A DNA stretch of 64,000 nt from Leptasterias polaris (lineage: Eukaryota; Echinodermata; Asteroidea; Forcipulatida; Asteriidae), in NCBI GenBank assembly GCA_037783415.1, contig JAZGTN010000022.1:2852001-2916000 (forward strand), written 5' to 3'. A program made the position numbers and the translations under genes. Positions 1 to 9,346 of the stretch are shown in pieces. The notes below the pieces were generated by a model. It saw nothing but the letters and a program-made list of their open reading frames with translations. It did not search any database and was not told where the DNA came from. Position 1 is the first letter of the stretch; each line of letters opens with the position of its first letter.

Positions 1-149
1 GGGAAAAGTTACAAGTTTCTAACCTCGCATTAAATCGATACCCTCCCAGTGCAAAAATTGTCAACATCAAAAACATCTTGGAATTTTATCTATGAGAAAA
101 TGAGTACAAAACAAAATAAAATTGGTCACTTCCTCTTTCAGTATTGAAA

Positions 150-300
150 AATCAAGGGCCTTTTCCCAAACACCTCGGCTTGGGCTCGGGTTACGCCATC
201 AATGTTGGAGCAGTGTACATTTTGCACTGTGTTTCCAACATCAAACGAAGCCCGGAGCAGAAGACAGAGCCTAGGCTGAGGTTTGGAAAAAGCACAGGGA
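150..300. repeat. Fold-back element with inner hairpin
   Basis: The outer arms pair imperfectly (TTTTCCCAAACACCT near 169 against AGGTTTGGAAAAAG near 280). An inner hairpin at about 201-242 has arms around TGTTGGAGCAGTG and CACTGTGTTTCCAACA. The minus-strand ORF here only reflects the palindrome. It is probably a MITE; target duplications were not resolved. Confidence 0.5.
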
Positions 301-488
301 TCAATTATAAAATCTAAATCAAATAAAATCACCAAAATGAGTTTATGAAAAAATACAGTGGCTAATGAACAAACCATCCATTTGTGCTTTTTCTTTGATC
401 TCATTTGGGGTGGGGTGACAAGGGAACAATGGACACATTTGGGCCGGAATTTTTGCCTGTCAGTTATCTTTACTAGATAGAGTGCAGA

Positions 489-900
489 ATGGTATTGTTA
501 ATCTTGTTGGGGGTCAGTGTTTACAGCCTCTTTCCCACCATAGGTCTGTCTGTCTTTTCTACAAATATGTTCATGGTAAATATGCCACCAGTGTGTCCGA
601 CCTGGTTCCTTCTAATCAGGATGTTTGAGCATGTTCTCACCCCATACACTCTTGCTTTGCTGAGATGTAGAACAAAGACCCATTCCAACAGCCTTATTCC
701 ATGAACTGCATATCTTTGGAACTCCTTGCCTGGTGCATGTTTCCCTCCATCCTACAATCTCTACCTTCAGCTCCCCCGAGTTATTTAGTCTTTAATTTTT
801 TTTCTTCTTGTGGCCCCTTAACAAGAGTGGATGTTAGCCTCGTTTGGGGCAAACTTGCATAAAAAAAAAACCCAAAAAACAAAACCAACCTAAGCAGAAA
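489..900 (+). mobile_element. Degenerate LINE tail (reverse transcriptase C-terminus)
   Basis: Plus-strand reading frames, interrupted by stops and frameshifts, give pieces typical of the C-terminus of non-LTR retrotransposon polymerases: YKYVHGKYATSVSDLVP near 562-612, then LALLRCRTKTHSNSLIP ending at 701, a TGA, and TAYLWNSLPGACFPPSY after it. The LWNSLP motif closes many LINE reverse transcriptases. An A-rich tract at about 861-895 looks like the 3' tail. The copy is 5'-truncated and dead. The clade was not determined. Confidence 0.6.
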
Positions 901-936
901 GGGGGGGGGGGCCTCCCCCCACTCTCTTAATTACAG

Positions 937-1147
937 AGTTTCATTATCAGCTGATTGATAGAGATGAAACCTTAAGAGCTGCTTCTGAGGAGATGGCGGC
1001 TTGTACCATTTTACTGTGGGGAGTTTCTTGGTCAGTCGATGACGTCGGGTCCAATATTGACAGGTACTCGCATCTAAGTTTCTCCCAGCTGAACTTGGAG
1101 ACATCGCACTGTTGGAAAAACAACATGGATGATGAATGTTTTTTACT
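937..1147 (+). CDS. Candidate internal exon of an unidentified gene
   Basis: A good acceptor (CTCTCTTAATTACAG, ending at 936) is followed by an open plus-strand frame and a good donor (ACT|GTAAGT at 1148). Read with phase 2 at both ends, the exon encodes FHYQLIDRDETLRAASEEM, then ILLWGVSWSVDDVGSNIDR and SHLSFSQLNLETSHCWKNN. The composition is protein-like, with many charged residues and tryptophans, and unlike the surrounding repeats. I do not recognise the family. The gene would run convergently toward GTDC1. The minus-strand ORF across the same bases has no recognisable content. Confidence 0.45.
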
Positions 1148-1384
1148 GTAAGTCTTGCGTGTATTTGCACATTTTGCACAACCTTGCGTTCCAGTGTAGT
1201 GTGAACGTTGCTTTAATGTGTAAAACTCTGGCCTTCGAAATCCGGTTATTCAGAAAACGTGCGCTTGCCGCTTTCCTTAAAAGTCTTTAAACAGGCTGAC
1301 AGCGCAGCGCCCAAGCTCAAGCCCTGGTTTCGGGCAAGGCCAAAATCCTAAATACATCTGAGACTTGCACGATTACACTATCAA

Positions 1385-1600
1385 AATCATTATGATAGAT
1401 TTTTCAGGCATGATATTTTGTCCTTGGGGAAAAAAGTAGAACTACAAGGGCTGACCTACATGTACAGTTTTGGTGTAGGCTTTAATAGAAATATTTTCAG
1501 GCTACTTAATAACAGTTTTTCACAGTTTTTCCGAGGGCAAAACAAATCTGCAATCAGACTACAGTAGGAAGAATATCTGAATGAATTTTTAGGAGAATGC
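1385..1600. repeat. Dispersed repeat (copy in opposite orientation at 37.7-37.97 kb)
   Basis: Blocks such as TCAGGCATGATATTT, CAAGGGCTGACCTAC and CAGACTACAGTAGGAAGAAT recur, reverse-complemented and in the same order, at 37750-37960. A diverged third relative lies at about 60905-61120. Confidence 0.7.
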
Positions 1601-2243
1601 ACATCAGTGGAGGGTAAAAATCAAAACAATAGATAGTTCCCAGTAGACGCCATCTTTACGGGCAAATCGCATTTTGGCTTGCAGGCGCGTCAAGCGCTCA
1701 AATTATTAACGCAGCCGCGTCATTCACTAACCAATCATGCAATGAGTTTTGTGAAATGTGCGCGTGCTGCACGCCGTTCTCACGTGTAACGCATGACTGT
1801 GTGTTCCAAATTGCCCGTAAAGATGGCCGACTTACGTCATACTGCAACCTATCTATAGTTTTTATCTCCTATGCAAGTATCTATTCACTAGCAATATACA
1901 TTTTTATTATTGTTGTTATCAATATTTCCATTAAATATCCCCATTACAAGGTCTTTCCAATAGTACGCTAGGTTCAAGACTTTCCCATCAATGCTCTTTT
2001 TATAACAGCCTCATGTTATAACTAGATTAATAGTTGCTTGATATGTGAAAAAATAAATAAAAAATTAGTGCAGTTTGAACTTTTTCAAAGTGAAAGTACA
2101 TCAATATGTTTTGAAAGAGGAAGTTCTTTCCAATCCTCCAGTTTTCAATAAACACACCATAATAACCAACCTGTGAACATTGCATCCAATTCAGTGGCTA
2201 CGTTTTCATGAAAACCGAAAACAAATGTTCTTTTGTTCCACAG
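1601..2243. other. Non-coding, AT-rich, no gene seen
   Basis: I find no open frame with protein-like content. The ORF at 1756-1971 is low complexity and crosses a segment that repeats its own motif inverted (TTACGGGCAA at about 1657, TTGCCCGTAAA at about 1811), so another fold-back element of about 160 bp is likely. Confidence 0.4.
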
Positions 2244-2357
2244 GAATTAAAACCAGCAATCAAAACAAGCAGCAGGGATTCATGGGTCTACAGACGATAT
2301 TTCCTCGAATTTGATAGTACTTCAGATGCAAATAATTTTCTGGAGGAATGGCATTGG
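2244..2357 (+). CDS. Weak candidate exon of an unidentified gene
   Basis: A strong acceptor (TTCTTTTGTTCCACAG ending at 2243) precedes an open frame reading ELKPAIKTSSRDSWVYRRY, then FLEFDSTSDANNFLEEWHW, with a possible donor GTGTGA at 2358. Otherwise the frame continues to a stop at 2411. The phase does not join directly to the 937-1147 exon (joining them gives an immediate stop), so an exon would have to lie between, or the two are unrelated. No family was recognised. Confidence 0.3.
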
Positions 2358-2536
2358 TGTGAACTTTACACTCATATAGTTGTAATGTTTCATACAATTT
2401 TCTGTTTCTGAATTAAGAAAATCTTTGTAATCGCTGGGCACCTTTGAAAAACTGTTTAACTGAAAGGTTTACCCAGGAAATAAATCAGTGAGCTTCCAGT
2501 TTGAATTTTGTTTGTTTGAAAATTTACCAATCCAGT

Positions 2537-2672
2537 GCTCGATTTCACAAAGAGTTACGATCAATCAATCTTAATTGCTTAACAGCAAAGTGTGGTGTCA
2601 CAATACAAATCACTATGGCAAAACTGACAACTCATCTTAACATGAATCTTAGTGCTTTGTGAAATCGACCCC
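2537..2672. mobile_element. MITE with CGATTTCACAAAG terminal inverted repeats
   Basis: The ends CGATTTCACAAAG and CTTTGTGAAATCG are inverted repeats flanking about 110 bp. Related ends occur at 27261-27355 and 52408-52540, so this is a family of at least three in the window. Confidence 0.65.
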
Positions 2673-2763
2673 ACATACTTTGTCTTTCAAAGGGTCAAAG
2701 TTCTCAAGAACAAATCTACACAGCAAAGTAGATATACACACATGACGTTACTGCAAACTGAAT

Positions 2764-2939
2764 CTACATTGATACCTCACCATGCAATCCCTCAAAAAAA
2801 CATATAGAAGAGTTGCTAGAAATCTCGTAATTTCTGTGAACACAAACCTTGAGAATGTGTTTTCTTATAAGATGTGGGTGTCTACAAAACTCCCTCAGTC
2901 TTTTGAACAGCTGCTGTGGTGTAGAATACAGGTATTCCC
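2764..2939 (-). CDS. GTDC1: GTDC1 coding exon 7, 3' end uncertain
   Basis: Acceptor CTTATTCCACAG. The first 31 residues ([20 protein letters not shown], then [11 protein letters not shown]) match the family. After that Lys a possible donor GTTTGT occurs at 2846-2841, while read-through adds 27 residues ending [11 protein letters not shown] before TAG. The LHG resembles the vertebrate ending SWAALHGKF, so read-through is possible, but a missed last exon is equally possible. Confidence 0.7.
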
Positions 2940-5900
2940 CTGTGGAATAAGAACAGCCAAATACAGCAAACAATTAATTTTATTGTAACTGTAAGAAACC
3001 GACCGTTGCAACTTAAGGATAGAAGATGAAGAAATTTAGTGGTACCGTAAGTTTGACCAAGAATGAGTTTAGGCCGGAATGGCCATTACATATCCAGCAT
3101 TAAATTGACTTGAAATTTGTTACTCTACAAATCTACATACAAGAGATGTAGATTGTGCATATAGCCTTTTTAAAACTTGTTAATTTGATTTTTTTTCCGG
3201 CTTATATCGGCTGCTTTAATTCGAATGTTTTTACAATAAACCATATATAAATGTAAAATGAAGAAAATCTGCCTTCATAAAACCACTGCGCCTGAGTTCA
3301 ATGTAATACGAGTCACCGTGGAATTGCCTCACTAATTTTTACAAGGTTGAGAGTCATTTCTGACAAATGAACTAGGTCTGAAATTACGATCAAAATTGTT
3401 CTTGAAAATGAGAACCAAGTCAGAATAAATGAACTTACTTGGAAATATTTCCGGATACACTAATCGATTCGGACAGAGGGGATAGCACCCACAATGCACT
3501 GCCTCCAACCTGTACATTTTGAAACATGAAAGTGTCCATGAGTGATTCTAGTTTAACAAGTTGCAGTGTAATAACAAGTATGAAAATGGCGTCCAGCAAC
3601 CACGTAACCAGAGAAAACTGGTCCTTCCATGTTGCAACTCTCTCTCAATAAAAAGCTCTTGCCGGATCTCGGCATCTCTCATATAAAAAGTCTACAATTC
3701 ACTAATTCAATTTTTCATTCATCATGTGAAAATACATGAAATTTGTTAAATACATTGTACAGCATTTACAAAATTTACCTAAAAACCTTCACAAAAGTAC
3801 ATCACAATTAGACAATTATTTACACAATGTAAAAGAGAGAGTCATAAAAACAGGTTGGGTCAATAGGTAACCCCCGCCGCCCCCCTTCCAACTCACATTG
3901 CAACTCCAAAGAACTCATGGTTTGCTGTCGACACAGCAACATCAGCAGCCAGTAGCACTTTGTAATACTCCTCCTTGCTTGAGAGATAACCCCAGTTGAT
4001 GATGTGGTCCTGTAGCTTGGACTGAGCTTCCGTAAAGACATCTTTGGTGGGGACAAGAATTATAGGAAAGTCATGACCCATGTCAACCATGTGGTCAAGT
4101 GGTTAAAATCACAAGGTTTTGGCTTTGAATCCGGCCAAGCTACCTGCTGATTTCACAATGACCAGAATATAAAGTATTGTTGTCTAGTTACTGAATCACA
4201 ATTTATTGATTTGTGCAATTCATAAACCAATGTTTGTATGAAAGAGATTGGCTATTGCCAGCTTGCCGTCTCCCCCCTAGTGGGAGCTTTGCTAAGTTCC
4301 TTTGTTGGGAAGATCATCTAAAAAGAACTTTAAAAAACCCCAAAACTGACTGTCACAGTGCATAAATGCTGTTGTTGCCTATGCCTATGTTGCGCAAATT
4401 GCTGCATAACAATAAACATTATTTACTGCCTTGCAAACAAGCATATCCCCAACATACTGTACACCGGTTGGGAAGATCATGAATTTCTCTTTAATGTGAT
4501 ACACAATTTGCCATGTTTTCCATCTGATACCACTAGAGACGAGAGCAAAAAGCAATTTGCTGAGCAGTATTTTCTGCTAAACAGCTTTTTGAAATTGGTG
4601 GTGTCTTTGTTAACGCGCTAAGCAAATTTCTGTGCTTACCAGTTTTCTGAAACTGCATTATCTTCGGATAGACACTTAGGCCGTATCCGAATTGGCGGCT
4701 ACAGCTACGACTAAGGCTAGATTTCCGCATCATTATACGCTGCAACAGTTGTAGCCGTAGACCCCTGATTCGGATAGTGTGTCATAGGGAAATGTGTCCC
4801 CTGGAGATTTTGTCCCCAATATGGGAAAGTACCATTGGCGGAAGGAGGTCGATTCAAAAGAGGGCGTTATCAGAGGAAATTTAAGAGGGCGTTATCAGAG
4901 GAAATTTGTACACAGTCTGTCATAAAGGGGGGACAGAATCTCCTGCCACAATGGCCCTATGATAAACTGAAGAATTTGTGGAGTTTAAAAAGATTCAACA
5001 ACATAGTCTTCGAGTTACCAGGTAATTCAGAGAACTTCTCGCCCAGTACGGAGAGTCTGAAATCCAGGCCCATGTCGTGGAGTTTCATCACAGAGTGGAA
5101 AAACAAATCCGGGTTTTTGTCATGCTCCCTGCAAGCGTTTAAAAGTGAAGACATTTCTGAGTTGAAACATATTAGTTTGATGCAAAACTCTTTTTTAAAA
5201 TTTAAATTTAACTAACTCAATACTGGTCCTGATGCTAGTTATTTTTAGTCACTTTTAAACAGAATGATCTTTTGATTAGTTACTTGACCTCTCACAAATC
5301 ATGACACTACCAATTAGTACCTTCCCTTCAATGCACATGTGGACAACATTGTTCAAAAACCAGTATCCGCACTTTCCCTCAATCTGCCATGACCATCTTT
5401 ATACATGTCAATTATGTGCAAACATGTAAACATCTATTTTCACACCTTATAACAAAAATCAAGCCCCAAAAGCTCCTGTAAAATATTTTGGGGAAAACCA
5501 ACCCAAACATATCTTTTGTATCAGCAATATAAAAATAATATGATTATTGACCATGGCCCAATTTCATAGAGCTGATTTTAAGCCCCCCCAAACATTGCTT
5601 TTAACAATTTTCCTTTGAACAAAAAATAGAAGCAGGAAACCAGTTAGCAAATGGTACAAATGACATGGTCTTTTGGCTGGTAACTTCTGAAATTTTGCTG
5701 AGCTACTTTTTGTGTTTATGAAATTAGGCTAAGATTCCAAATTGGTGGTGTTTCAGTTGAATTATTGCTCACAATTGAAAGGTTTTTTAACTTAGGCCTT
5801 TTGTTAAGTAAACTTCTGTACCATCTGTGAGCCCATAGTATGTGAAGAGGATGCTGGGAGATCGACTTCAGATCAAGACGTTTCTCTCCCGGTGATACAT

Positions 5901-7608
5901 GATGACTGCAGTCCGCATGGACACCAGTTTCCTCATCCACCTCCTTAGAGTGACTGACAGCATCTTTGCTCTCAGAACCAAAAATTCCAACATGACTACC
6001 ATTATCAAGCAGCTTCAGCGCGACTTCATTTTCCAAATCATCGCTTGAAGTACAAGTCTCAAACTGGCCGTCGCCAGTCCCTGCATCATGGCTGACCATC
6101 TCACCATTTCTTAGACATTCTCCTGAGAGTCTTCCAGACGAAGAGGAATCACTGGCTCTGGTTAAGTTCTCTCCAATCTTTGGATCATCCGAGTGGTGGA
6201 GTGAGCTTTGTCTACATCCTCCAGCGTGATCACAAGACTCATTCTCCAAAATAGGTAGCTCCAGTGGAAAGTGCAGGACTCTGCACTTGGGTCGGATCTG
6301 CGTGGCAGTGCCCTTTAACCTATAGGCTGGTACCGGGATAACACCGAGGAAGGAATCAATGGAAGATAAGAAGGACTCCATGTTGTATTGGGAATTGAAG
6401 AGAACGGTGTCTGCAACAAGACTGCAAATTTTGAGATAAAAATGCAAAACATAAGAAGTACAAATGTAACCTATACCAACATATAACTTTTGATGACTTT
6501 ATTGGAAAAAAGTGCAGCAACATTTTGGAAAGGAGAGGCCTTGTTGACAGTAAGGCAGCCATGCTTGCAAAGTGACAATCCAATGGCTATTTGAGTATGC
6601 ACATCTCATTTTTCACTCTCCGTGCTAATACACGAACTTAAACTGCTGTTACTATCTAAACAGCTGTTGGCATGTGTACATTTTTCTTCTGGTCACTTCA
6701 TACGGGAGAGGCTAAGAGGTTTCGGATTTTACAGTGAAAATTCTTCAAAAAATTGTACTAAACTAATTTTTTGGAAAGGCCATCATCCATGGTGCTTAGG
6801 AAAGGGGGCAGCACAGTGCACTGTTATGCCAACCTCCTTTGTAAACATCATATACACTTGCACTGTCATGCAATGGATTTACATCATTCGGTCACCTTTA
6901 CAATAAAAAACCCCCACCCCAAACCCCCTCACCAAGAAATGATCTGATTGTAGCCATACTGGAAGTCCCGATCCTGTTGTTTCCTGATGGGATAAATCAG
7001 CTGATTCTCATGGAAGTACAAGACTTTATGAAGACCGGCAAAGTCCGCCCTTAGGGCCACCAACTCGGCCAGATTCAGGACACTACTGGCAAAAAGAACC
7101 CTGTAATGTGTATGCAAATAATTATTATCAAGTAATGAACCACAAGGGAAACTGGCTGGGTAAATCTTTGTTCAACCCAATAGGAATATTTTGTGAGAAC
7201 ATCTCGACTGTTAAATGTGATAACATTTTGGTTGGGGAAAGTGTTTGGGCTGAAGGATCACTCATAGTTACCAAAGGATTCCTCAATTGGGGATGATTGT
7301 TATCCTTATTGGGACAAGATTCCAATCGGGCACTACACGAGTATTACCCAATTTGGAAACTGCTTCTAAAAGTAGACAGATCAGATGACGTAGTTAACCT
7401 ACTTATAACATTTATTTCTTGGCACAATCTGAGCAAAATGGAGAGCAGACGTCCTCGCCTTCCAGTGCCATTTCTTGGCAGGAAGCGTATACTTCACGCA
7501 GGAGGGCGCCCTCTCCATCAGTAGGTCAATCAACTGTTTGTGTGATCCTCCGTAGAATGGTTCAATAATTAACGTTCTGCGGCCATTTTCTTCGTCTGGA
7601 CGGTCCAT
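2764..7608 (-). CDS. GTDC1: GTDC1 / QTMAN, tRNA-queuosine alpha-mannosyltransferase (7 exons)
   Basis: Known role: GTDC1 is a GT-B-fold glycosyltransferase (GT4-like) that transfers mannose to queuosine at the wobble position of tRNA-Asp. Exons, minus strand: 7608-7403, 7100-6933, 6421-5822, 5128-5019, 4041-3897, 3509-3439, 2939-2764. All introns are GT-AG and phases agree throughout (cumulative 206, 374, 974, 1084, 1229, 1300, 1476 nt), giving 491 residues against about 458 in human. Visible motifs: FYGGSHKQ near residue 18; KKWHWKAR; the [10 protein letters not shown] and FQYGYNQII block; WGYL; and [12 protein letters not shown], with Glu404 and Glu412 forming E-x7-E. Residues about 185-312 are a Ser/Asp/Glu/His-rich linker. 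No signal peptide or membrane segment is seen. The first ATG has an in-frame stop upstream, and an acceptor-like GATTAAAG just 5' suggests a further 5'-UTR exon. The last about 27 residues are doubtful. Confidence 0.93.
3439..3509 (-). CDS. GTDC1: GTDC1 coding exon 6
   Basis: A 71-nt exon with acceptor AATGTACAG and donor CCAA|GTAAGT. It completes Met410 and encodes [20 protein letters not shown] and IFP, almost identical to the vertebrate [20 protein letters not shown]. Confidence 0.94.
3897..4041 (-). CDS. GTDC1: GTDC1 coding exon 5 (donor-sugar site)
   Basis: Acceptor CCCCACCAAAG, donor CAAT|GTGAGT. Encodes [20 protein letters not shown], then [20 protein letters not shown]. The first Glu of the E-x7-E nucleotide-sugar motif is in HEFFG; the second is in the next exon. 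Confidence 0.94.
4665..4775. mobile_element. MITE (GTATCCGAATTGGCGGCTAC type)
   Basis: The left end GTATCCGAATTGGCGGCTAC and the right end GTAGCCGTAGACCCCTGATTCGGATA are imperfect inverted repeats within GTDC1 intron 4. A related left end (GGCCGTGTCCAAATTGACGG) occurs at about 61209. Confidence 0.5.
5019..5128 (-). CDS. GTDC1: GTDC1 coding exon 4
   Basis: Acceptor CGCTTGCAG, donor CCTG|GTAACT. Encodes [20 protein letters not shown] then [16 protein letters not shown], matching the family segment HDKDPESFF...LGLNFHVSVLGE. A longer plus-strand ORF crosses this exon but is only its antisense shadow plus a 25-bp duplication near 4857-4906. Confidence 0.93.
5556..5735. mobile_element. MITE of the CAATTTCATAGAGCTG family
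   Basis: The ends CCCAATTTCATAGAGCTG and the reverse complement of TATGAAATTAGGC lie in GTDC1 intron 3. Other copies with the same ends are at 25490-25736, 31077-31264, 46751-46946, 58050-58235 and, split, 61706-63147; fragments lie near 11805, 17120, 31810 and 32640. Confidence 0.65.
5822..6421 (-). CDS. GTDC1: GTDC1 coding exon 3 (large, with variable linker)
   Basis: Acceptor AAATTTGCAG, donor GATG|GTACAG. The 600-nt exon begins [19 protein letters not shown] and [15 protein letters not shown] (N-lobe end) and finishes [11 protein letters not shown] (start of the C-lobe). Between them about 130 residues are low complexity and acidic/Ser-rich, an insertion that also varies in length in other animals. 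Confidence 0.92.
6933..7100 (-). CDS. GTDC1: GTDC1 coding exon 2
   Basis: Acceptor CACATTACAG, donor TTG|GTGAGG. Encodes [20 protein letters not shown] and the strongly conserved [19 protein letters not shown] block, ending [10 protein letters not shown] plus the first two bases of a Cys codon. Confidence 0.93.
7403..7608 (-). CDS. GTDC1: GTDC1 coding exon 1
   Basis: Encodes residues 1-68 (start [20 protein letters not shown]) including the FYGGSHKQ loop and [19 protein letters not shown]. It ends in phase 2 (AA|GTAGGT); the split Lys codon is completed by exon 2. The N-terminus is about nine residues longer than the human protein. Confidence 0.92.
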
Positions 7609-8577
7609 CTCTTGCTCAATCTTTAATCAAACAGAAAGTATGGGATTGAATTTCAACTTCAACTTTAGCACAAACTTAGACCAAGTAACTAAGGCGCTGT
7701 ACTCCTTAATAAAAACCCACACCTTCCGTCACACTACTAGTTTAACTGAAGATGTCATTTTTACGGTTACTGGGTCTAGCACAATTTATTCAGTAAAATT
7801 TACCATTCAGGATCATGGTGGTCTGTTTTTGCATGGAGGAAAAAAATCCCATTGCCCCAAACATGACTATACCAGCAAGTACAAACTGTTCCTGCAGGCC
7901 TCTGTTTGCCCCTGGTCTTGGCCTTGGTACCTCTTATATAGTTTCCCATAGACTTTCAGATTTTCCAATCGATTGGAAGTTCCCTTTGCAAAATGAAAAT
8001 GCCCTTGCCCCCCCCCCCCCCCCCCCCCTCAAAATCAAAGATGAAATTCCTGTTCCTGGTTCCCAGAGTTTGGTTTCGGTAATTTCTCATGTTTTCCGTC
8101 ACAACTTTTGAGTTGAAGCAAAGGATGGAAATTGAATTGTGCCAATCCCTGCCCACCCCTACTGATGAGTCACAGGGTACAAAATACAGGGTCATTGAAT
8201 TTTAAACAGGCTTCGTTAATGCTGAATTGTAAAAATTTAAAAAGTAAAGTTCAGTTCATACAGCACTTGAAAGGAAGAAGGAGAAGAGTTGCTTACTATT
8301 TCAGTATATCAGATATTATTACGAAAGTCAGTATGGCTGATCTGATCTGATGATCTACAAAATACCCTCCTTCGAGGTATACCACAAAGTAATTTGCAGC
8401 AGGTTTTTAAGAGGGAATTCGAGGGTTCTCTAGTTTCTAAATCATACCTGGATCCCTAATGTTCTTGAACTCCCACAATGCACTGAAGCATCGAATACTA
8501 GCCAGATTTTGTGCATGTGCCATGTGCTCTTGTTTTTTAAAAGGACGCCCTCTAGAAGTGAAGTCGTGCCAGCTGTG

Positions 8578-8600
8578 TTCAAGTCACATGATGACTTGAA
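8578..8600. promoter_or_regulatory. 23-bp inverted repeat with TCACATGA core
   Basis: TTCAAGTCA and TGACTTGAA are perfect 9-bp arms around CATGA. The centre contains TCACATGA, a bHLH-type E-box variant (MITF/TFE-like). It is about 0.3 kb upstream of the SNX27 ATG. Function is inferred only. Confidence 0.35.
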
Positions 8601-8889
8601 TACGTCCGCGCACACACACCCCCCCCCCCCCTACATGCCCATAGTCTGAAATTTCCTGCATGAACTCGCGCCGCAGTGTGGAACTGTGAACCTTAAACTC
8701 GAAATATTCTTGCGGTTTGCCGTTTCAATTCATCACAGCAATTATTCTCACCCGACGCGTAAAGCGTGCTCAGAGGTCACATACGGTAAATGCACTTGGT
8801 AATATCAGGTAGTTTTGCACGAGAACGAGAGACGTGTGTGTCTGCACCTGGAGCTTTCCCTTTATTTTTTAGGAAATCGCCAACTTGAC

Positions 8890-8901
8890 ATGTGTACGTG
8901 A
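8890..8901 (+). promoter_or_regulatory. Three-codon upstream ORF before SNX27
   Basis: ATG TGT ACG TGA ends two bases before the SNX27 ATG. If the transcript starts upstream, ribosomes would meet this minimal uORF first, which could lower or tune initiation. Confidence 0.4.
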
Positions 8902-8903
8902 AC

Positions 8904-9160
8904 ATGGCGGACGACGAGGATGGATCCAGCGCTTCGGAGCGCTCACCAAGTGTGCTGACAGCCAACAAACCCCGGGTTGTCACCATCTCGAAGAGTGACA
9001 CCGGCTTTGGGTTTAACGTGAGGGGTCAGGTCAGCGAAGGGGGACAACTGAAGAGTATCAATGGCGAGCTGTACGCCCCCCTGCAGCATGTCAGCGCCGT
9101 GTTGGAGGGAGGGGCAGCCGAAAAAGCCGGTGTTTCGAAGGGAGACAGAATTCTGGAAGT
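8904..9160 (+). CDS. SNX27: SNX27 coding exon 1 (PDZ domain, partial gene)
   Basis: SNX27 is the only sorting nexin with a PDZ domain; on early endosomes it binds cargo C-termini and couples them to retromer for recycling. The exon gives 85 residues plus two bases of Val86. Residues 1-22 are an acidic/Ser-rich tail; the PDZ starts near 23 ([20 protein letters not shown]), where the GFGF peptide-binding loop matches GYGF in vertebrates. The segment [17 protein letters not shown] is the SNX27-specific hairpin that contacts VPS26. It ends [11 protein letters not shown] at a perfect donor (AAGT|GTGAGT). ATG is in a good context (AACATGG); an upstream in-frame GTG is not needed. The rest of the PDZ, the PX and FERM regions are not in the window. 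Confidence 0.95.
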
Positions 9161-9346
9161 GTGAGTACATGCACAATGCACAATGTTTTGCCGTCCTGAC
9201 GTTTTTATACTGACTGAATTATTATAATGTGGCGTTCTTTAAGCAGATTAATGTATTTAATGATCATTAAAATGTTTTGTTTTAGATCATAGATGCGCTA
9301 ATTCGTTTTTAAATCAAAATGGCATAAAAATATGAATAAATGTTAA

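Larger units (their letters stand above)
7609..8903. promoter_or_regulatory. Divergent GTDC1-SNX27 5' region
   Basis: The two start codons point away from each other across 1.3 kb, so both promoters should lie here unless 5'-UTR exons extend further. No TATA box was convincing. The SNX27-proximal 300 bp are richer in CpG (for example 8655-8675 and 8751-8765). The segment also holds a CAGGCCT-family repeat (about 7895-8035) with a 21-C run at 8008-8028, and a second C run near 8620. Confidence 0.5.

Noticed and set aside
4835..5215. 126-codon plus-strand ORF
   Set aside because: It is antisense to GTDC1 exon 4 and begins in a short tandem duplication; the minus-strand reading is the conserved one.
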